From Irineochytrium annulatum (Eukaryota > Chytridiomycota > Chytridiomycetes > Chytridiales > Chytridiaceae): a DNA stretch of 46,254 nt. Numbering within the stretch: position 1 is the first letter of the stretch; every line of letters begins with the position of its first letter. The stretch spans positions 1-46,254 of the forward strand of contig JADGJL010000083.1 in assembly GCA_027600665.1 (NCBI GenBank), in the 5' to 3' direction. Below are positions 10,701 to 21,518 of this stretch, in pieces. The notes beneath the pieces are model-generated. The model ran no database searches and was not told the origin of the DNA. It saw only the letters and a program-made list of their open reading frames with translations. A program made the position numbers and the translations under genes.

Positions 10701-12034
10701 TCACGCCATCATCCCAACAACCATCATCGCCCAGAGAATAGCCCCTGATCCTACGCCCATCCCTACACTTTGGGCCCTCGACGTCACCCTCGGGGTCGCC
10801 ACGCCCGCCACCGTCGTCGGCACTACCGCGCCCGCGTCCGCAGTCGTCTCCACAAACGTCGCCGCGTCAACATCCCAGCCGAGCCCGCCGTCCTCGATGA
10901 AATCGATGTAATACCCCGTCGTGAACCCGCCCCCGCTCACGCCGTCATCCATCACGAGGACCACGTTCAGGTTCGGGCCGTTGCAGAAAAGGTCGCACGA
11001 GGGGGAGATATAAGAGCCGTAGGACGTGGGCGTCACTCCGGCGCAGTAGCAGGCTGTGGAGGCGACGCAGGACGACACCGGTGCTTGACGGGATATGAGG
11101 GATGGCGTGACAGAGACGATCGGGGCGGTGTCCGTCGTCGCGATCGGAAGCGGGAGGCCAACCGCGTCCGTTGTCGAAGCCGTCGTCGTGGCCGCAGACG
11201 AGGAAGCTGCGGGGTTAAAGTATGCTGCAACGTTGCAACCGGCATCATAGCTGGCTCCGTCCACTGGTACGAACTCAAAGTTCACGTCCTGGTCGGACTC
11301 GATGAAGGTCATGTTGATGAGCGTCAGGTTGCTGTTGAAGTCGCGGATGTCCAGGGCAGGGTCTATCGCGAGATTCCACGGAGGGGCCACGACGGAGGAG
11401 GAGGAGCTAGGTAAGGACGCGTCCTTGACTGAGGACGAGGATGGGCGGACAGAGCATTTGTTGTTGACGACTTTCGAGGTGCAGGGCTCGCAGATGTGCT
11501 GTTGAAGAGTGACGAGGTTAGTAACAGAAACGAATGAAGGACAGGGTAAAGAATCGTCGGGAGAGAATAGTGGCAAAAAAAGGACGTGTCGTGGATCGAG
11601 GCTTCTGCTCTGCTCTCTTCCACTAACGTGCAATCGTCCCTTCCACTCTCCACTCCTCAAATACTCACCGGAGAAGTCCCATCGGCAACCTTAGCCAACG
11701 CGCTCGCGGTCCACAGCGTCCCTCCGCTCGCGGCACAGCTACAGCTCTCCCCCTTCGCCCCACACTGCCCATTGGGTGGCCCATTGCAACTGGGGCCGAA
11801 GCAGCACCGGTTGAACACGTCGTTTCCGAACGAGATGGTCTTCTTCTTGGGGTCGACGAAGGTCGTGGAGTTCATGGTGCATAGGTAATACTGCGCGGAG
11901 ACGTCGCGCAGGAGGGCCTTGGTAAATGGTTTGGCGGCCAGGAGGGGATTCGGAGGAGGACCCTTACTGGGCGGGGCCGGGGTGGATAGGGTCGAGGGCG
12001 TGAGGAGGACGAGGGAGAGGAGTGGGATGAGCAT
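10701..12034 (-). CDS. Secreted or surface-anchored Cys- and Ser/Thr-rich protein
   Basis: Exons (minus) are 12034-11669 and 11498-10701, giving 387 aa; the intron has donor GTGAGT and acceptor AACAG. The ATG at 12034 starts a signal peptide (MLIPLLSLVLLTPSTLS). The mature part has Cys clusters (RCCFGPSC, CSCAAS, ICEPC, ACYCAG, CDLFC) and a Ser/Thr/Ala-rich stretch. The C terminus, after a VGMGVGSG run, is a hydrophobic tail (AILWAMMVVGMMA) like a GPI-attachment signal. The family is not recognised. A decayed inverted copy of the last part of this gene lies about 2 kb away at 13604-13845, so this locus has been duplicated locally. Likely a cell-surface protein; role unknown. Confidence 0.72.
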
Positions 12035-12560
12035 GGTGGGCGACGGGACGTTCGAGGTGCGGTGCAATGGCAGCCAGCGTGTTGGCGTTGTCTTTTAAGC
12101 AAAACAACATCCTTTCACCCATGTCTGGAGCGGCTTGTCCGGTTGTCCTACCAACTTCAAGGGTCGTGGTTGCTCCGCCCGGCCGGATATGCCTCCAGCC
12201 CGGAAGCAACGACACTTTATCGCTCCGTCCATCGGCGCCTCTACGTTGAAAAAAGCCAGCCGAAAAAAGGCGTATCGCCAACGCTGCACCGAAAGGGCTT
12301 AGCACTGAATCAATTGTGAAAGCATGTTGAGTATATGTGTTGGACAACTGGCGATGTAGCGCCGAAGGAGGTGTAGAAAGACGCTACAAGCCGGCAAAAC
12401 GGGCACGAAATTGAACAGGAAGGTAAATGCGAAGGAATGTAGAGCGCGAAACCAAAGCGCCGTAAAGCAAAAACGGGGCCGAGAGAAGTCCATGTCTAAC
12501 CATATAGAACGATCAGTCGGAAAGGAAATCCAGATTTAACTTGATCTAGAGAACGCTTCT
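12035..12560. other. 5' region of the secreted-protein gene and 3' region of its neighbour
   Basis: No coding exon is supported. The open frame reading upstream of 12034 starts at a non-ATG codon and lacks a signal-peptide start, so it is not included in the gene. Confidence 0.45.
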
Positions 12561-13491
12561 TCACTGGGATCCCATCATATGAATGTACGCCAGCGCCGCG
12601 CCTCCAACGTTCGCTAGCTCCGGCCCCTCCTCCCCTGCCGCAGACCGTCCATCCTCCTCCGAGTTCGCAACCGTCGTGTCCTCACTTTCGTCCTCCTCCA
12701 GCTCCCCTGCGAGCTGCGAGAGGAGGTTGTAGTTGTATGGAATGGTCGTCCGCGCCCCTTCCTCCGAGTCGACCGAGACCCGCTCGATGGCAGTTTGGTG
12801 ATGTTGTTGGTGCTGCTGCTGAGCCTCGAAGTCCTCCTCAGACGCAGCGAGCGCCGTGGAATCGATGCGGCGGGCGGAGGGGAGGAAAGACTTGATGTCA
12901 TGGACTGTGATGGAGGACCTGTGCTCCAATCGAGATCAGAACCGATACCATATAGCCGGTGGGAAACTATCAAGAAAGCGCATACCCCATCTCCTTCTTC
13001 TCATCATCCTCCCTCGCCATCATGGCCTCCCCTTGCTCGTGCATGGCCTCCCACTCTTCCGCGCGGACAATCCTAAATTTCCCCATCTCCCAGACTGGGA
13101 TCCCATTGTTGGCCGTGAATGCCGCATGGCCCTTCTTCATGGCCCGCCTCTTGCTGGACCGGTAGGTGGTGTATGCGAAGATGGCGAGGCCGAGGACCTG
13201 TTTCAATGATGTCGTCGTTGAGAGGTATGCGCAAATGCGATTGAGCCCACTCACCACCAACCCGACAACGCACTCCGCGACAACGAGGCTGCTCAAGCCC
13301 GTCGGCACGCCGTTCCCGCCGCCCCTGTTCGACGAGTCCTGCACGGGCGCCGCCGGCTGCGGGCCGGCGACCGCGTCGGCGTAGTTCGAGTACTCGATCA
13401 CCCGGGCGTTCCCCGTGACCCTGGGCCCGTCGGGGTACTGTACGAGCGGGGCGCCGACGACGACTCGCAGGACACTCTGCTGCTGGACCAT
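12561..13491 (-). CDS. Predicted single-pass membrane protein, unknown function
   Basis: Exons (minus) are 13491-13255, 13197-12986 and 12918-12561, giving 268 aa. The first intron is 57 nt, a multiple of three with no stop, so it can be misread as coding. Removing it creates one clean transmembrane helix (SLVVAECVVGLVVLGLAIF, continuing AYTTY), while keeping it breaks the helix, so the spliced form is preferred. After the membrane segment come basic residues (RSSKRRAMKKG) and then an acidic, Gln/His-rich cytoplasmic tail. No family was recognised. The topology (N-out, C-in) is inferred from the positive-inside rule. Confidence 0.6.
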
Positions 13492-13603
13492 GACGTTTGC
13501 AATGAGATGACGGATGTGGGACGTTTGCAGGTTGACACCGAAGCTTTGACAGCCCTTATTTAAGACTGGATCAATTGAGGTAGGGGAGAGCAGCACAAAG
13601 ACC

Positions 13604-13845
13604 TGGTTGTGAGCGGAGGCGGCTTCACGATGGGATATTACATCGATTTCATTGAAAACGGCGGGTTCGACATGGTGGTTGACGCGCCGACGTTTGTGGA
13701 GACGACTGCGGGCGCGGGCCCGGTAGTGCCAACTACGGTGGTGGTAGGCGTGGCCACCGCGAGTCAGAAGTCCGGGGCCAAGAGTGTTGGGACTGGCGTG
13801 GGACCAAGGGCTATTCTAGGGGCGATGATGGCTGTTGGGACGCAT
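13604..13845 (+). pseudogene. Decayed inverted partial copy of the secreted-protein gene (3' end)
   Basis: The plus-strand translation SGGGFTMGYYIDFIENGG, then FVETTAGAGPVVPTT and AILGAMMAVG, closely matches the C-terminal part of the minus-strand gene at 10701-12034 (SGGGFTTGYYIDFIEDGG, FVETTADAGAVVPTT, AILWAMMVVG). The copy lies in the opposite orientation about 2 kb away and covers only the last ~80 codons. It has no signal peptide, no upstream Cys domain and no plausible start. Similarity ends near 13842. It is best read as a truncated duplicate that is no longer a gene, although the frame has stayed open. Confidence 0.78.
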
Positions 13846-14768
13846 GTCCATGTGTCTTCGTGATCTCTCGCACCGCAGTGTCCAAATCGACCTGGGCCGT
13901 CAAGCGGGTTTCGCGTCGGTCGTGTCAGGGAAGGGTCTGAGAACGTCAGAGTTCAAGCAAGCACGAACGCCAGCGTCGCCAGCGGCCAGCGTCGGGGGGC
14001 GGCGTTGCATTGAGCGAATGACTTTCGCGTTGGTTAACATAATAAGAGCACAGCGCCATTACTTTTTTAAGTTTTTTTTTCGTACCAGTAAGTACCTACT
14101 TTCCTGGATATGTCATCTAGGGTTGGAGTTGCGGTGACGGCACCACACGACATTGGCGAGGAGGAGAGTACTCACGGTCTGCGGCCTACTGGTAAACTAT
14201 GCTGCTTCGCACCAATGCGTGAACTCTTCACTTAAAGAACTATTCTGCCTCCGCATGACGAGAATTTTATTGCTGTGTTGATTTCCCACACCCCGAAGAT
14301 TCTCAACAAACAAAAGGATAATATAGTACAGACAACCACCAAGAACGTATGGAAATATAACGCAGAAAGGAAAGAGGACCGGATGCTACAAGGGCGTGAA
14401 CAAGTATACAACAGGTTCTGCTACACGTCATGGCCATACAGCGCCTACAGAGAGGTACGGGCCTGCGAGGTTTTAGTTCCACACTCGCAAAAGCTTGAAA
14501 ACAATAAAGATAATGGTACACAGCCGGGGAACATAAGCATCTGGATAAAAATAAGCATGTACGAGCAACAAATAATACAACACGCAAAGTGAAGCCACAC
14601 GCTTCAACGAGTACACCCACCCCTCGTAAACAACGAAAATAGAGCCCGTACAAGAAAAACAAAGACAAGGGGGAGGATAGATAATAAACGAGGCCGGCGA
14701 GAGAGAGACCACTCGACATCTTCCGACAAGAGACGCGGTGACCGGGTTGTTGCATTTAGAGACCCGAT
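13846..14768. other. Intergenic region downstream of the hydrolase gene
   Basis: No gene is supported. The AT-rich part near 14050-14100 and 14270-14700 looks like 3' UTR and intergenic DNA. Minus open frames here (14303-14755) are rich in Leu/Cys/Tyr without a motif or splice link to the hydrolase and were not called. Confidence 0.45.
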
Positions 14769-17249
14769 TCAGGACGGCATGGACGAGACGTGGTCAAGGA
14801 ACCCGAGCAGCTCCTTAGTGACGACCTCGGGCTTGTCCTCGACGACGAGGTGACCTACACACAACAGGATCAGCATCGCGGACACCGCCAATTCAACTAA
14901 GTATGCCAACTCACCAGCTCCCCTAATCAACACGCCACCGTCATGGAAACTTTTGGCCTCCTCCGGAATCCACCTTTGGAAGTCCCAGAAAAAGTCCAGC
15001 GTGATCTGGTCGTCGGCGCCGTAGATCAGCAGCACCGGCTTGTTTAAGTCCCTCAGCATCTCGCGGGCCTGCAGGGTACGCTTCTCCATGCGGACGTCGT
15101 TATCGAACAAGAGGGCCAGCGGAGGGCAGATGAGTTCAAGGTTGCGGCGGAAGGTGCTGCGCTTGAGGCGCTTCCAGATGTTCATATGAGTCAACCAGGG
15201 AAGCCTGTTAGGTAGGAGAACGGGCGTCAGAGAGCGAACGAAGAACGAAGAAAGGAGAGAAAGGGATGGAAAGAAGGATTTGCATACTGAAAGATGTGCG
15301 GGATCTCGGATGTTCCGAGCCTCGCGCGGCTGTTGTGGAAGGGAGCGGCGTATCCGTAAATCTCAAAGGACGTGATGTTCTCGGACATGAACCGCGCGAT
15401 GAAGCTCATAGGGATCAGGCTGCCGAATGTTGCGGAGGCCAAATCCCAGGCCGCAAGCTGATATCTCCATCAGCAAAACAACGACAGAAGGAAAGTTAAT
15501 GAAACAGTAATGCTTACGAAGCACAGCGAGCTCAGCGAAACCTCCGTCCTCGCCATAGGGAATAAGAAGGAATCCATCAAGACGAGGCCGCTGACGCGGT
15601 TGAAGATGCCCTCGAGAGCGAGCAGGTTCAAGCAGCCTCCCCAGTCGTGACCGCAGAGTACGGCGTCGCGAAGATCAAGGTGCTTGAAGAGACGTTGGAT
15701 GGTGCCGACGTGGAGGTCAAGGGAGTACAGCTCAGGGCGAGCGAGCTTGTCGGATCGTCCGTATCTTTCATAAGAGGTAGGAATCGGCATGTGTACGTCA
15801 GCATAACACGGCATGCAACCAAAACGATTAGCCTCCTCGCCCTCTTCCCCTCCCTCAAATCCCACCCTACCGCCCTCCACGTTGGCCTCGTCCTCTCTCC
15901 CCTCGAAACTCACCCGATCAGATCCACAGCAACGACGACATGACCGGCGCTCATTAGACCCTTAAAAACCTTTCGAAACTCGTAGCTCCAGGTCGGGTTC
16001 CCGTGAACGAGGACGATAGTCTGTCCCGACAAGCTTACGCTGTCATCCCTCTCCATCACGTAGGCTACGTTACAGCCGCAGTACGGGAAGTATCGCGGCG
16101 CGTAGGGAAATTCTCTATACACCAAATAGGTTAGAAACGAGCACCTGTCAACCCAAACTCATATCCCAGCCATCCAAGCTTATGCGATAATCCCCATCGA
16201 CTTCTATCCTCTCGACCTAAACTCACCTAACCATCGCGAACCTCCTCTCCGGCGTCCTGGACACGATATCTGTCGGCCTGAACGTCCAGCTCCCATCCAG
16301 GCAACCTGCGCGCATCTCCTCGACCTCCTCCATCTTCCGATCCAGCCGGTCGCGGATCTCTCGGGGCCCGTGGTAGATCAGCGAGAAGATGTTCGATACG
16401 ATCGACGGCGTAAACCGGATGGTGGCGAGCCAGGCGAACACAAAGACCGAAAAGAGTCGGACGAGCGTGAGGGAGTAAACTGTTTAGGGCGGGAGAGGGG
16501 TTAGTTCGTGAAAGGACAAAGAACAGGGAAGAATTAATAATCGCAAGCTTGTAGGCAGAAACGAAAAGGAAAAGCGCTTCACACAACGAAACCAGAGAAG
16601 GAAAGGAAAATAAGAAAAGCCCTTCGCGCAATGACCCTCCATCTTTCATCCCTCTTCTCCGTGCAAACGTACCCTTCCTCAGGATCCAGAAAGCCCAATG
16701 CAAGGTGAGGTTGATGGGTGTGTAGAATCCGCGATCGCCTGGCGTCATCTTCCTCGCATCCTTCATCGGCATCTCGTGTCGCTGATGCTCGACGGAGCCG
16801 TCCTGCATGCGGTCGTCCCTTTGCTGTTGAGGCATCTGATGATGCATCGGCTGCGATTGCTCCTCGCGAGCCTGAGTCTGCTGTTGTTGGCGTTGCTTCA
16901 TCATAAGCGGGTTCCCGGAGTCGTCGCGGGGAGGGAAGGAGTCGCCGTTCGACTGATGCTCGTGGCCCATCATCTCGGCCGGTGCGCTGTCGGGCTGGTC
17001 GCGGTGCCTTGCGATGGAGGAAGTGGGGGATTGCGACGAGGAGGAGGTCGCGAGGCGGATGAGAAGCGCGGTGGCGTCGCGGGGAGGGGCCTGCTTGTTC
17101 TCGACGCGCGATGACAAGACGAGCAGGCGAGGAGAATTTCGGCTTTTTGGTTCAAGATTCGAATCCGTTTTCACATGCGACAAAGCACGAACTAACTTTA
17201 CAGGCTCCGCATCGCGCCCGTTGCTATGAAGGTCGTTGGCGACGGGCAT
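14769..17249 (-). CDS. Alpha/beta-hydrolase, haloalkane dehalogenase / epoxide hydrolase type, with membrane-anchored N-terminal extension
   Basis: Exons (minus) are 17249-16673, 16479-16227, 16114-15914, 15764-15518, 15457-15288, 15204-14915 and 14854-14769, giving 607 aa, all in frame. Residues 1-~185 are disordered and Gln/Met/His-rich. Hydrophobic segments follow (INLTLHWAFWILRK and YSLTLVRLFSVFVFAWLA), so the enzyme is probably membrane-bound. The catalytic part has the oxyanion motif HGNPTW (~314-319), DLIGYGRSDK, the nucleophile Asp384 in GHDWGG, an acid in YGADDQ (~547/548) and the base His581 in GAGHLVVEDKPE. Asn316 and Trp385 sit where haloalkane dehalogenases bind halide, but epoxide hydrolases also carry the Trp, and the substrate cannot be fixed from sequence. 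Total length is about twice that of a bare enzyme. Confidence 0.83.
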
Positions 17250-17863
17250 TGTTAGTTGGACCACACCTCGAACGCTGACTCGAAGTAATTGGGCTTCCGG
17301 ATGTTAAATAACAGAAACGTGGTGGATCGGCCGCGACCTACAACTCCTTCGCCGTCGTCAGCCCGCGCCGGCGAATGCTGCGTTCGTTGCCTGCCAGGTA
17401 CTCTTCCAGTTCACATTGACCGGGTGAGAGCCTGGAAGACTTCAGGAAACTGCTATGAAGAAGTGTCGTGCAGACTACACACGGTTGTTACCCTGTGTAG
17501 TCTGCACGACATCTGGCCTGAGCTCGCGCCTTCGAGCATTTGTTGTGTCGCTTCCATATACGATAGCAATTTCACCGATCGTGAAGACTACATCGCTCGA
17601 GTTGGCCTGGTGCCGCTGCATTGCTGATGCAGCCGCCATCAGCGACCAGTCATCGAGTTGCACGTCGTTCACCATTAAAGATCAAACGGTCGCGTCGAAG
17701 TATTGCCAAAGCATTTGCTTCAATGCACAGGTGGTTAACTTCGCCAAGTCTCTCTCGCTGCTAATTCCAAAAAAAAAAAAAAAGCGCTGTCCTCGAAGCT
17801 TCCTGCATTAACAATCGTGGGGGCTTGAGCATCATTGAGGTCGTCAAAACTCGAAAAGCGAAG
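17250..17863. promoter_or_regulatory. Divergent intergenic region between the hydrolase and QCR7
   Basis: The two genes point away from each other across 614 nt, so this should hold both promoters. It contains the 18-bp inverted repeat at 17464-17511 and a run of A near 17767-17783. No coding exon is supported. Confidence 0.45.
17464..17511. repeat. Perfect 18-bp inverted repeat with 12-nt spacer
   Basis: The left arm 17464-17481 (TGTCGTGCAGACTACACA) is the exact reverse complement of the right arm 17494-17511; the spacer is CGGTTGTTACCC. It lies about 350 nt upstream of the QCR7 start codon, between two divergent genes. It could form a hairpin or a dyad binding site, or it could be the scar of a small mobile element. 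No flanking duplication or transposase is seen. Confidence 0.85.
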
Positions 17864-18592
17864 ATGTCGCTTCTCGTCCAGCTTCGACAGCTAGCTAAGT
17901 CTAAGACCTTCCAAGGTATACCGCCCGTTGATCTCGTCCCTTTCATAACCTCTGCTTCGCAGGTCTAGGGGAATGGCACGCCAACCAAATGGGCTACAGG
18001 AAGATGGGTACGACTTTTTTGCACCTAACCGGCCGCTGTTCTGACCATGGCAACGTGTTTGTTCAGGTCTCCGCTTTGATGACCTTATCCCGGACGAGAC
18101 GGATATTGTAAAAGAGGCGATTCGGAGGCTACCGCAGCGCGAGATGCAGGACAGGATTTTCCGGTTCAGGAGGGCCCTGAATCTGTCGAACAACCACAAC
18201 GCGCTGGAGAAGAGTGAATGGACCAAGCCGGAGGAGGTTGGTTTTGGAAGAAGGCCGCTCCATTATGGGACGATGGGGTGAAATTTATTGCAAAGTCTTA
18301 ACGGATAATTATTGTTTTCGCCGTGCGTTTTCAGGATATCCCATGTGAGTTGATCGTTTAAGATGAGCTTTCCTGCTTTATATGGTCTTTTGTCTGACAT
18401 GTAGATCTCTTCCTGTCCTTCAGACTTGAGACCAATCATTGACCAGGTGCGAACCTTGTCGCAATGATCTTTTACGTGTCTTAACCTTGGTTATCGTCTT
18501 CTCAGATCGAGCAAGAACTCTCCACAGCTCAGTACTTTGACAACATGAGCACGATACCCGAGAACTTGAGGTCGAGGAATCGCTCGAGCTAG
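17864..18592 (+). CDS. QCR7: Cytochrome bc1 complex subunit 7 (QCR7/UQCRB)
   Basis: Six exons, 17864-17915, 17963-18007, 18067-18236, 18335-18344, 18424-18446 and 18506-18592, give 128 aa. The product matches the 14-kDa subunit of respiratory complex III: YRKMGLRFDDLIPDETD, then EAIRRLPQREMQDRIFR, NLSNNHNALEKSEWTKPEED, and IPYLRPIIDQIEQE. This matrix-side subunit contacts cytochrome b and is needed for complex assembly in mitochondria. Exon 4 is only 10 nt (GATATCCCAT) and exon 5 only 23 nt; both are required to rebuild the conserved phrase DIPYLRP. Length is normal for the family. Confidence 0.93.
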
Positions 18593-18807
18593 TTGCTCCG
18601 TCTTTGAAAGCATGTTCATTTACCGCGTTATTTGCAATGTCAGCCTTTAATAAAGTATCATCGTTCTTGTTCTTGTTTGTAATGGTGTTGTTACTCGTTA
18701 AATCGTCGTTGATTATTCCTTTCTGGTACGTTCGAAATGCTACAGTTAACATGCTCGTACGCACCAACCTCCTTCTGCAGAGATCCTTCCAGCAATCTCC
18801 AACGGCC
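18593..18807. other. 3' region of QCR7
   Basis: AT-rich, presumably the QCR7 3' UTR. A minus open frame through this stretch overlaps QCR7 exons and is a shadow. Confidence 0.4.
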
Positions 18808-19792
18808 TCATGCTCGCCCTCCGATTCGGTGGGGCAGCTCCATTTCGTTCCGCGGCGAGGCTTCATTGTCGCCTATCGAGCGTGCAAGTACAGAAAGCAG
18901 CTCCAGGTCATTGTCAGGATCTAGGATGTTAATGCGCTCATGCCCGTCCTGCACGGCATCGACCGCCTGCAACACGTGGTTAAGCAGCTGGGGCTTGACG
19001 ACGCGACCAGCGCCGGCGATGAGGACGAGGACCCGAGGCGATGATGTCACGCATAGCCGCGTCCGAGTTCGTATCATACCCGGGAGTGTCCTGCCTCGAG
19101 GAGCTATAGGCCGTTGACTGTTCATCGTAGCATGGTCGGCCTTCGACATCGTCGTTGGCGCAATCGACGTGGGTAAGCACGGGCAGCGGCCCCACACCTC
19201 TCATCGTCGTTACCGTCGACCGGTCTTCGAAGGGCGTCAGAGTGGGAGTCACGTTCAGAACATCTTTTGTAACACCATGGACCGTGTAGTGCTTCCCGAA
19301 CTGAAAATTTGGAGTTCACGGAACGCGATGGGGGATAGGACTTACAGCATGCCAATTTTTGGTGATAAACGCCGATGCGTCGCACGCGAAATACTTGCTC
19401 TTTCCCACAGAAGTAAATCTGTCAACCAGACTGTTACAGATTCAAACTCCGATTGGAGGGGCTTGTTCATTTTCTCACAGTTGCACTTGCATGCGAGGCG
19501 TTGCTGCCGGATCCTGCCCGATTCTCTGCTGGGCGTTGTGGTCCTCGTGACCTTCCGAGCCGTGGTTCGAGTGGTGCCTCAGCTGGTGAAGGCCAACTTT
19601 ATCAATGGGATGTGGCCGCGCAGGAAAGGCAATGGACGGAGAGGAGGTGCGTTGGATTGTATGCTTTGCTCTCGACAAGTGGAGCGGTGATACCCCTGTC
19701 CATGAGAGCCGGACTGAGCAAGGTGGGTGGCAGAAACACGCCACTTTCGAGGACACCAGCGGCGAACATGGAGCTACGTGGACGAAATTCAC
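18808..19792 (-). CDS. Unresolved spliced minus-strand gene, unknown product
   Basis: Three segments join in one frame through consensus introns: a segment ending at 19479 (donor GTGAGA), 19418-19346 (donor GTAAGT) and 19300 onwards. They carry phrases such as FTSVGKSKYFACDASAF, TKDVLNVTPTLTPFED and GVGPLPVLTHVDCANDD. A further open frame to 18808 (VLVLIAGAGRVVKPQLL, then NILDPDNDLELLSVLARS) is in another frame and needs one more intron that I could not place with confidence. No start codon or family is recognised. The GKS triplet lacks the rest of a Walker A motif, so no nucleotide-binding role is claimed. It may be a real gene, or a decaying one. Confidence 0.35.
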
Positions 19793-20056
19793 ACGATCAT
19801 TTAGGAGTCAACTTACTCTGTCACTCTCGCATCCTGTAAGGCAGTGGATCTTGTGTTGGGTCTTTCTGGCCGACGATAGATTTAGCTGCGATTAACTTGT
19901 AGCATTTTGAAAATAGAAATTCATATCTTTGCAGTTTGAGTCAAGAGGTGTACAATTCAAGACATCCTCAATATAACCACATTCATCGTCAAGAAGAAAT
20001 TAAAGCACAACCTCTCAACACAAAGGATCCAGCGACAGTCCGCCATCATAACACGG
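19793..20056. other. Intergenic region downstream of the EBP1-like gene
   Basis: AT-rich sequence that should contain the 3' UTR of the EBP1-like gene and the 5' part of the unresolved gene. Nothing else is recognised. Confidence 0.4.
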
Positions 20057-21357
20057 TCACTCCTTATCCGCTGCCCCACCGGCCTTCTTCTTCTTCTTCT
20101 TGTTCCGCACAGGCTGCGTCAGCAGCTCCTTAATCGCCTCATCCTTCACCGCCAGCTCCGACTTAATCACCTCAGCGTCCCACGCACCCGCCGTGATCTT
20201 CAACGGCCCCGTTGGCAGCAGCAGCACCGTGACCTGCAAATGCGCGATCTCGGCCCCCTCTTTCTCATACAAAATCTCCAGCGGCGTCACCATGTCGTAC
20301 TTGACGCACTCAATCATCCCCATCCTCGCGGTCTTCTCGTCCGCGAACTGGCGGTACGCGAACGGGTAGAGCCCGAAATCCTTCTTGATGATCGAGAGGG
20401 CCGTGCGAGCAGAGGTGGTCTTCAGGCCCATGGTCTTGTCCTTCCGCTTGAAGATGGAGGGCCGGGTGTCCTGGGGCCGGGCTTTACCCTCGCCGGTTGA
20501 GATTACCATGTCGAGCGTATAGACCTCACCCTCGGCGAAGGTGCTCACGGGGACGGCTTTGCGCTGCGCGTCGGTGGGGTTCAGGATGATTTGCTTCGTG
20601 CCGTCGATGTCATTCCGCTTCAGCTGGGCCGAGAGCATACCTACACAGACGGCGTCAATTCCCTCCATTTCAAGGAAAACCGGCAGGTAATAATCCTCAC
20701 CCTCAACAGGCACACAACCAAAGTCCATCGCGACCTTTTGCACAACGTCCGTCACGTCGTAGTTGGTCTTTCCCGGCCTCAGCATCCGGATCGCGGCCTC
20801 GGACGCCACGTAAGCGGCCTGGATCACGTCCGCCTTCTTCCCGGTCGCCGGCTTGGCCTTCGACGCGCCCACGACGATCGTGTGCGCCACCTGGGCCGCG
20901 TAGCCGTCCACGTGAACTCCCAGAGCGATGCGGACAACGTCGCCGTCCTTTAAAACCTTCGACGCGTCCGCATCCGAGGCAGATGGGGACATGTGGCACA
21001 CGATGGCGCCCGTAGAGACGCATGTAGGGAACGCGATGCCTGGGGAGGATGTTCAGCACCACGCCCATATCGCGCCAGCTGACCTTTCATGACGCCCTTC
21101 TTCTTCGCAAACACGGGCTTGACGCCCTCCATAATGGTCAGATCGCCGAGCTTGCAGAGGTCGATCACGGTCGCGCCGTCCACGGCGGCCGCGATCACCT
21201 TTGTTATAGCCCTGTTGGCGATCTCAGCCGCGGTTTGGTACTTGGTCACGTTGTCGGCCGTGAGGGCGTTCTCATCCTCGTCGGCGGCGGGCGTCTCCGC
21301 GCCCTCCTTGTCCTCCACGTCCTCCGCGGGGACCTCCTTTGCTGGCTTCGGGGGCAT
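20057..21357 (-). CDS. EBP1/PA2G4-type protein (methionine-aminopeptidase-like fold)
   Basis: Exons (minus) are 21357-21084, 21039-20701 and 20640-20057, giving 398 aa, close to the usual ~394. The first intron is only 44 nt. The second is 60 nt with no stop, so it reads through as coding, but its removal restores the conserved PVEGMLSAQLK junction. Landmarks are KYQTAAEIANRAITKVI, KKKGVMKGIAFPTCVS, GDVVRIALGVHVDGYAAQVA, IILNPTDAQRK and a Lys-rich C terminus (RNKKKKKKAGG). The family binds ribosomes at the exit tunnel and takes part in growth control and rRNA processing; it has the aminopeptidase fold but no peptidase activity. Expected in cytoplasm and nucleolus. Confidence 0.92.
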
Positions 21358-21518
21358 GTTGGATGATGGATGATCGGAAAAAAAACCGACCTTGATTCTG
21401 GAATCGACTCTGCCGCACTTCACACACAGCGAAGGATAGTACAAAACGTGCTCGTGAGGCATTCGGCAACGTGTAACAGAACCGTTGACGCCTGCTATTT
21501 ATTTATCCAGACGCGTTG

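Noticed and set aside
13198..13254. Reading the 57-nt segment of the membrane-protein gene as coding
   Set aside because: It begins GTGAGT, ends AACAG, and interrupts the transmembrane helix; treated as an in-frame intron.
18420..18866. 148-aa minus open frame over the 3' end of QCR7
   Set aside because: Antisense to QCR7 exons and its AT-rich 3' UTR; low-complexity Asn/Lys translation.
19169..19690. 173-aa plus open frame in the unresolved region
   Set aside because: No ATG start, no motif; the minus strand has consensus splice sites that join in frame.
20641..20700. Reading the 60-nt segment in the EBP1-like gene as coding
   Set aside because: It has GT-AG ends and breaks the conserved PVEGMLSAQLK junction; treated as an intron.
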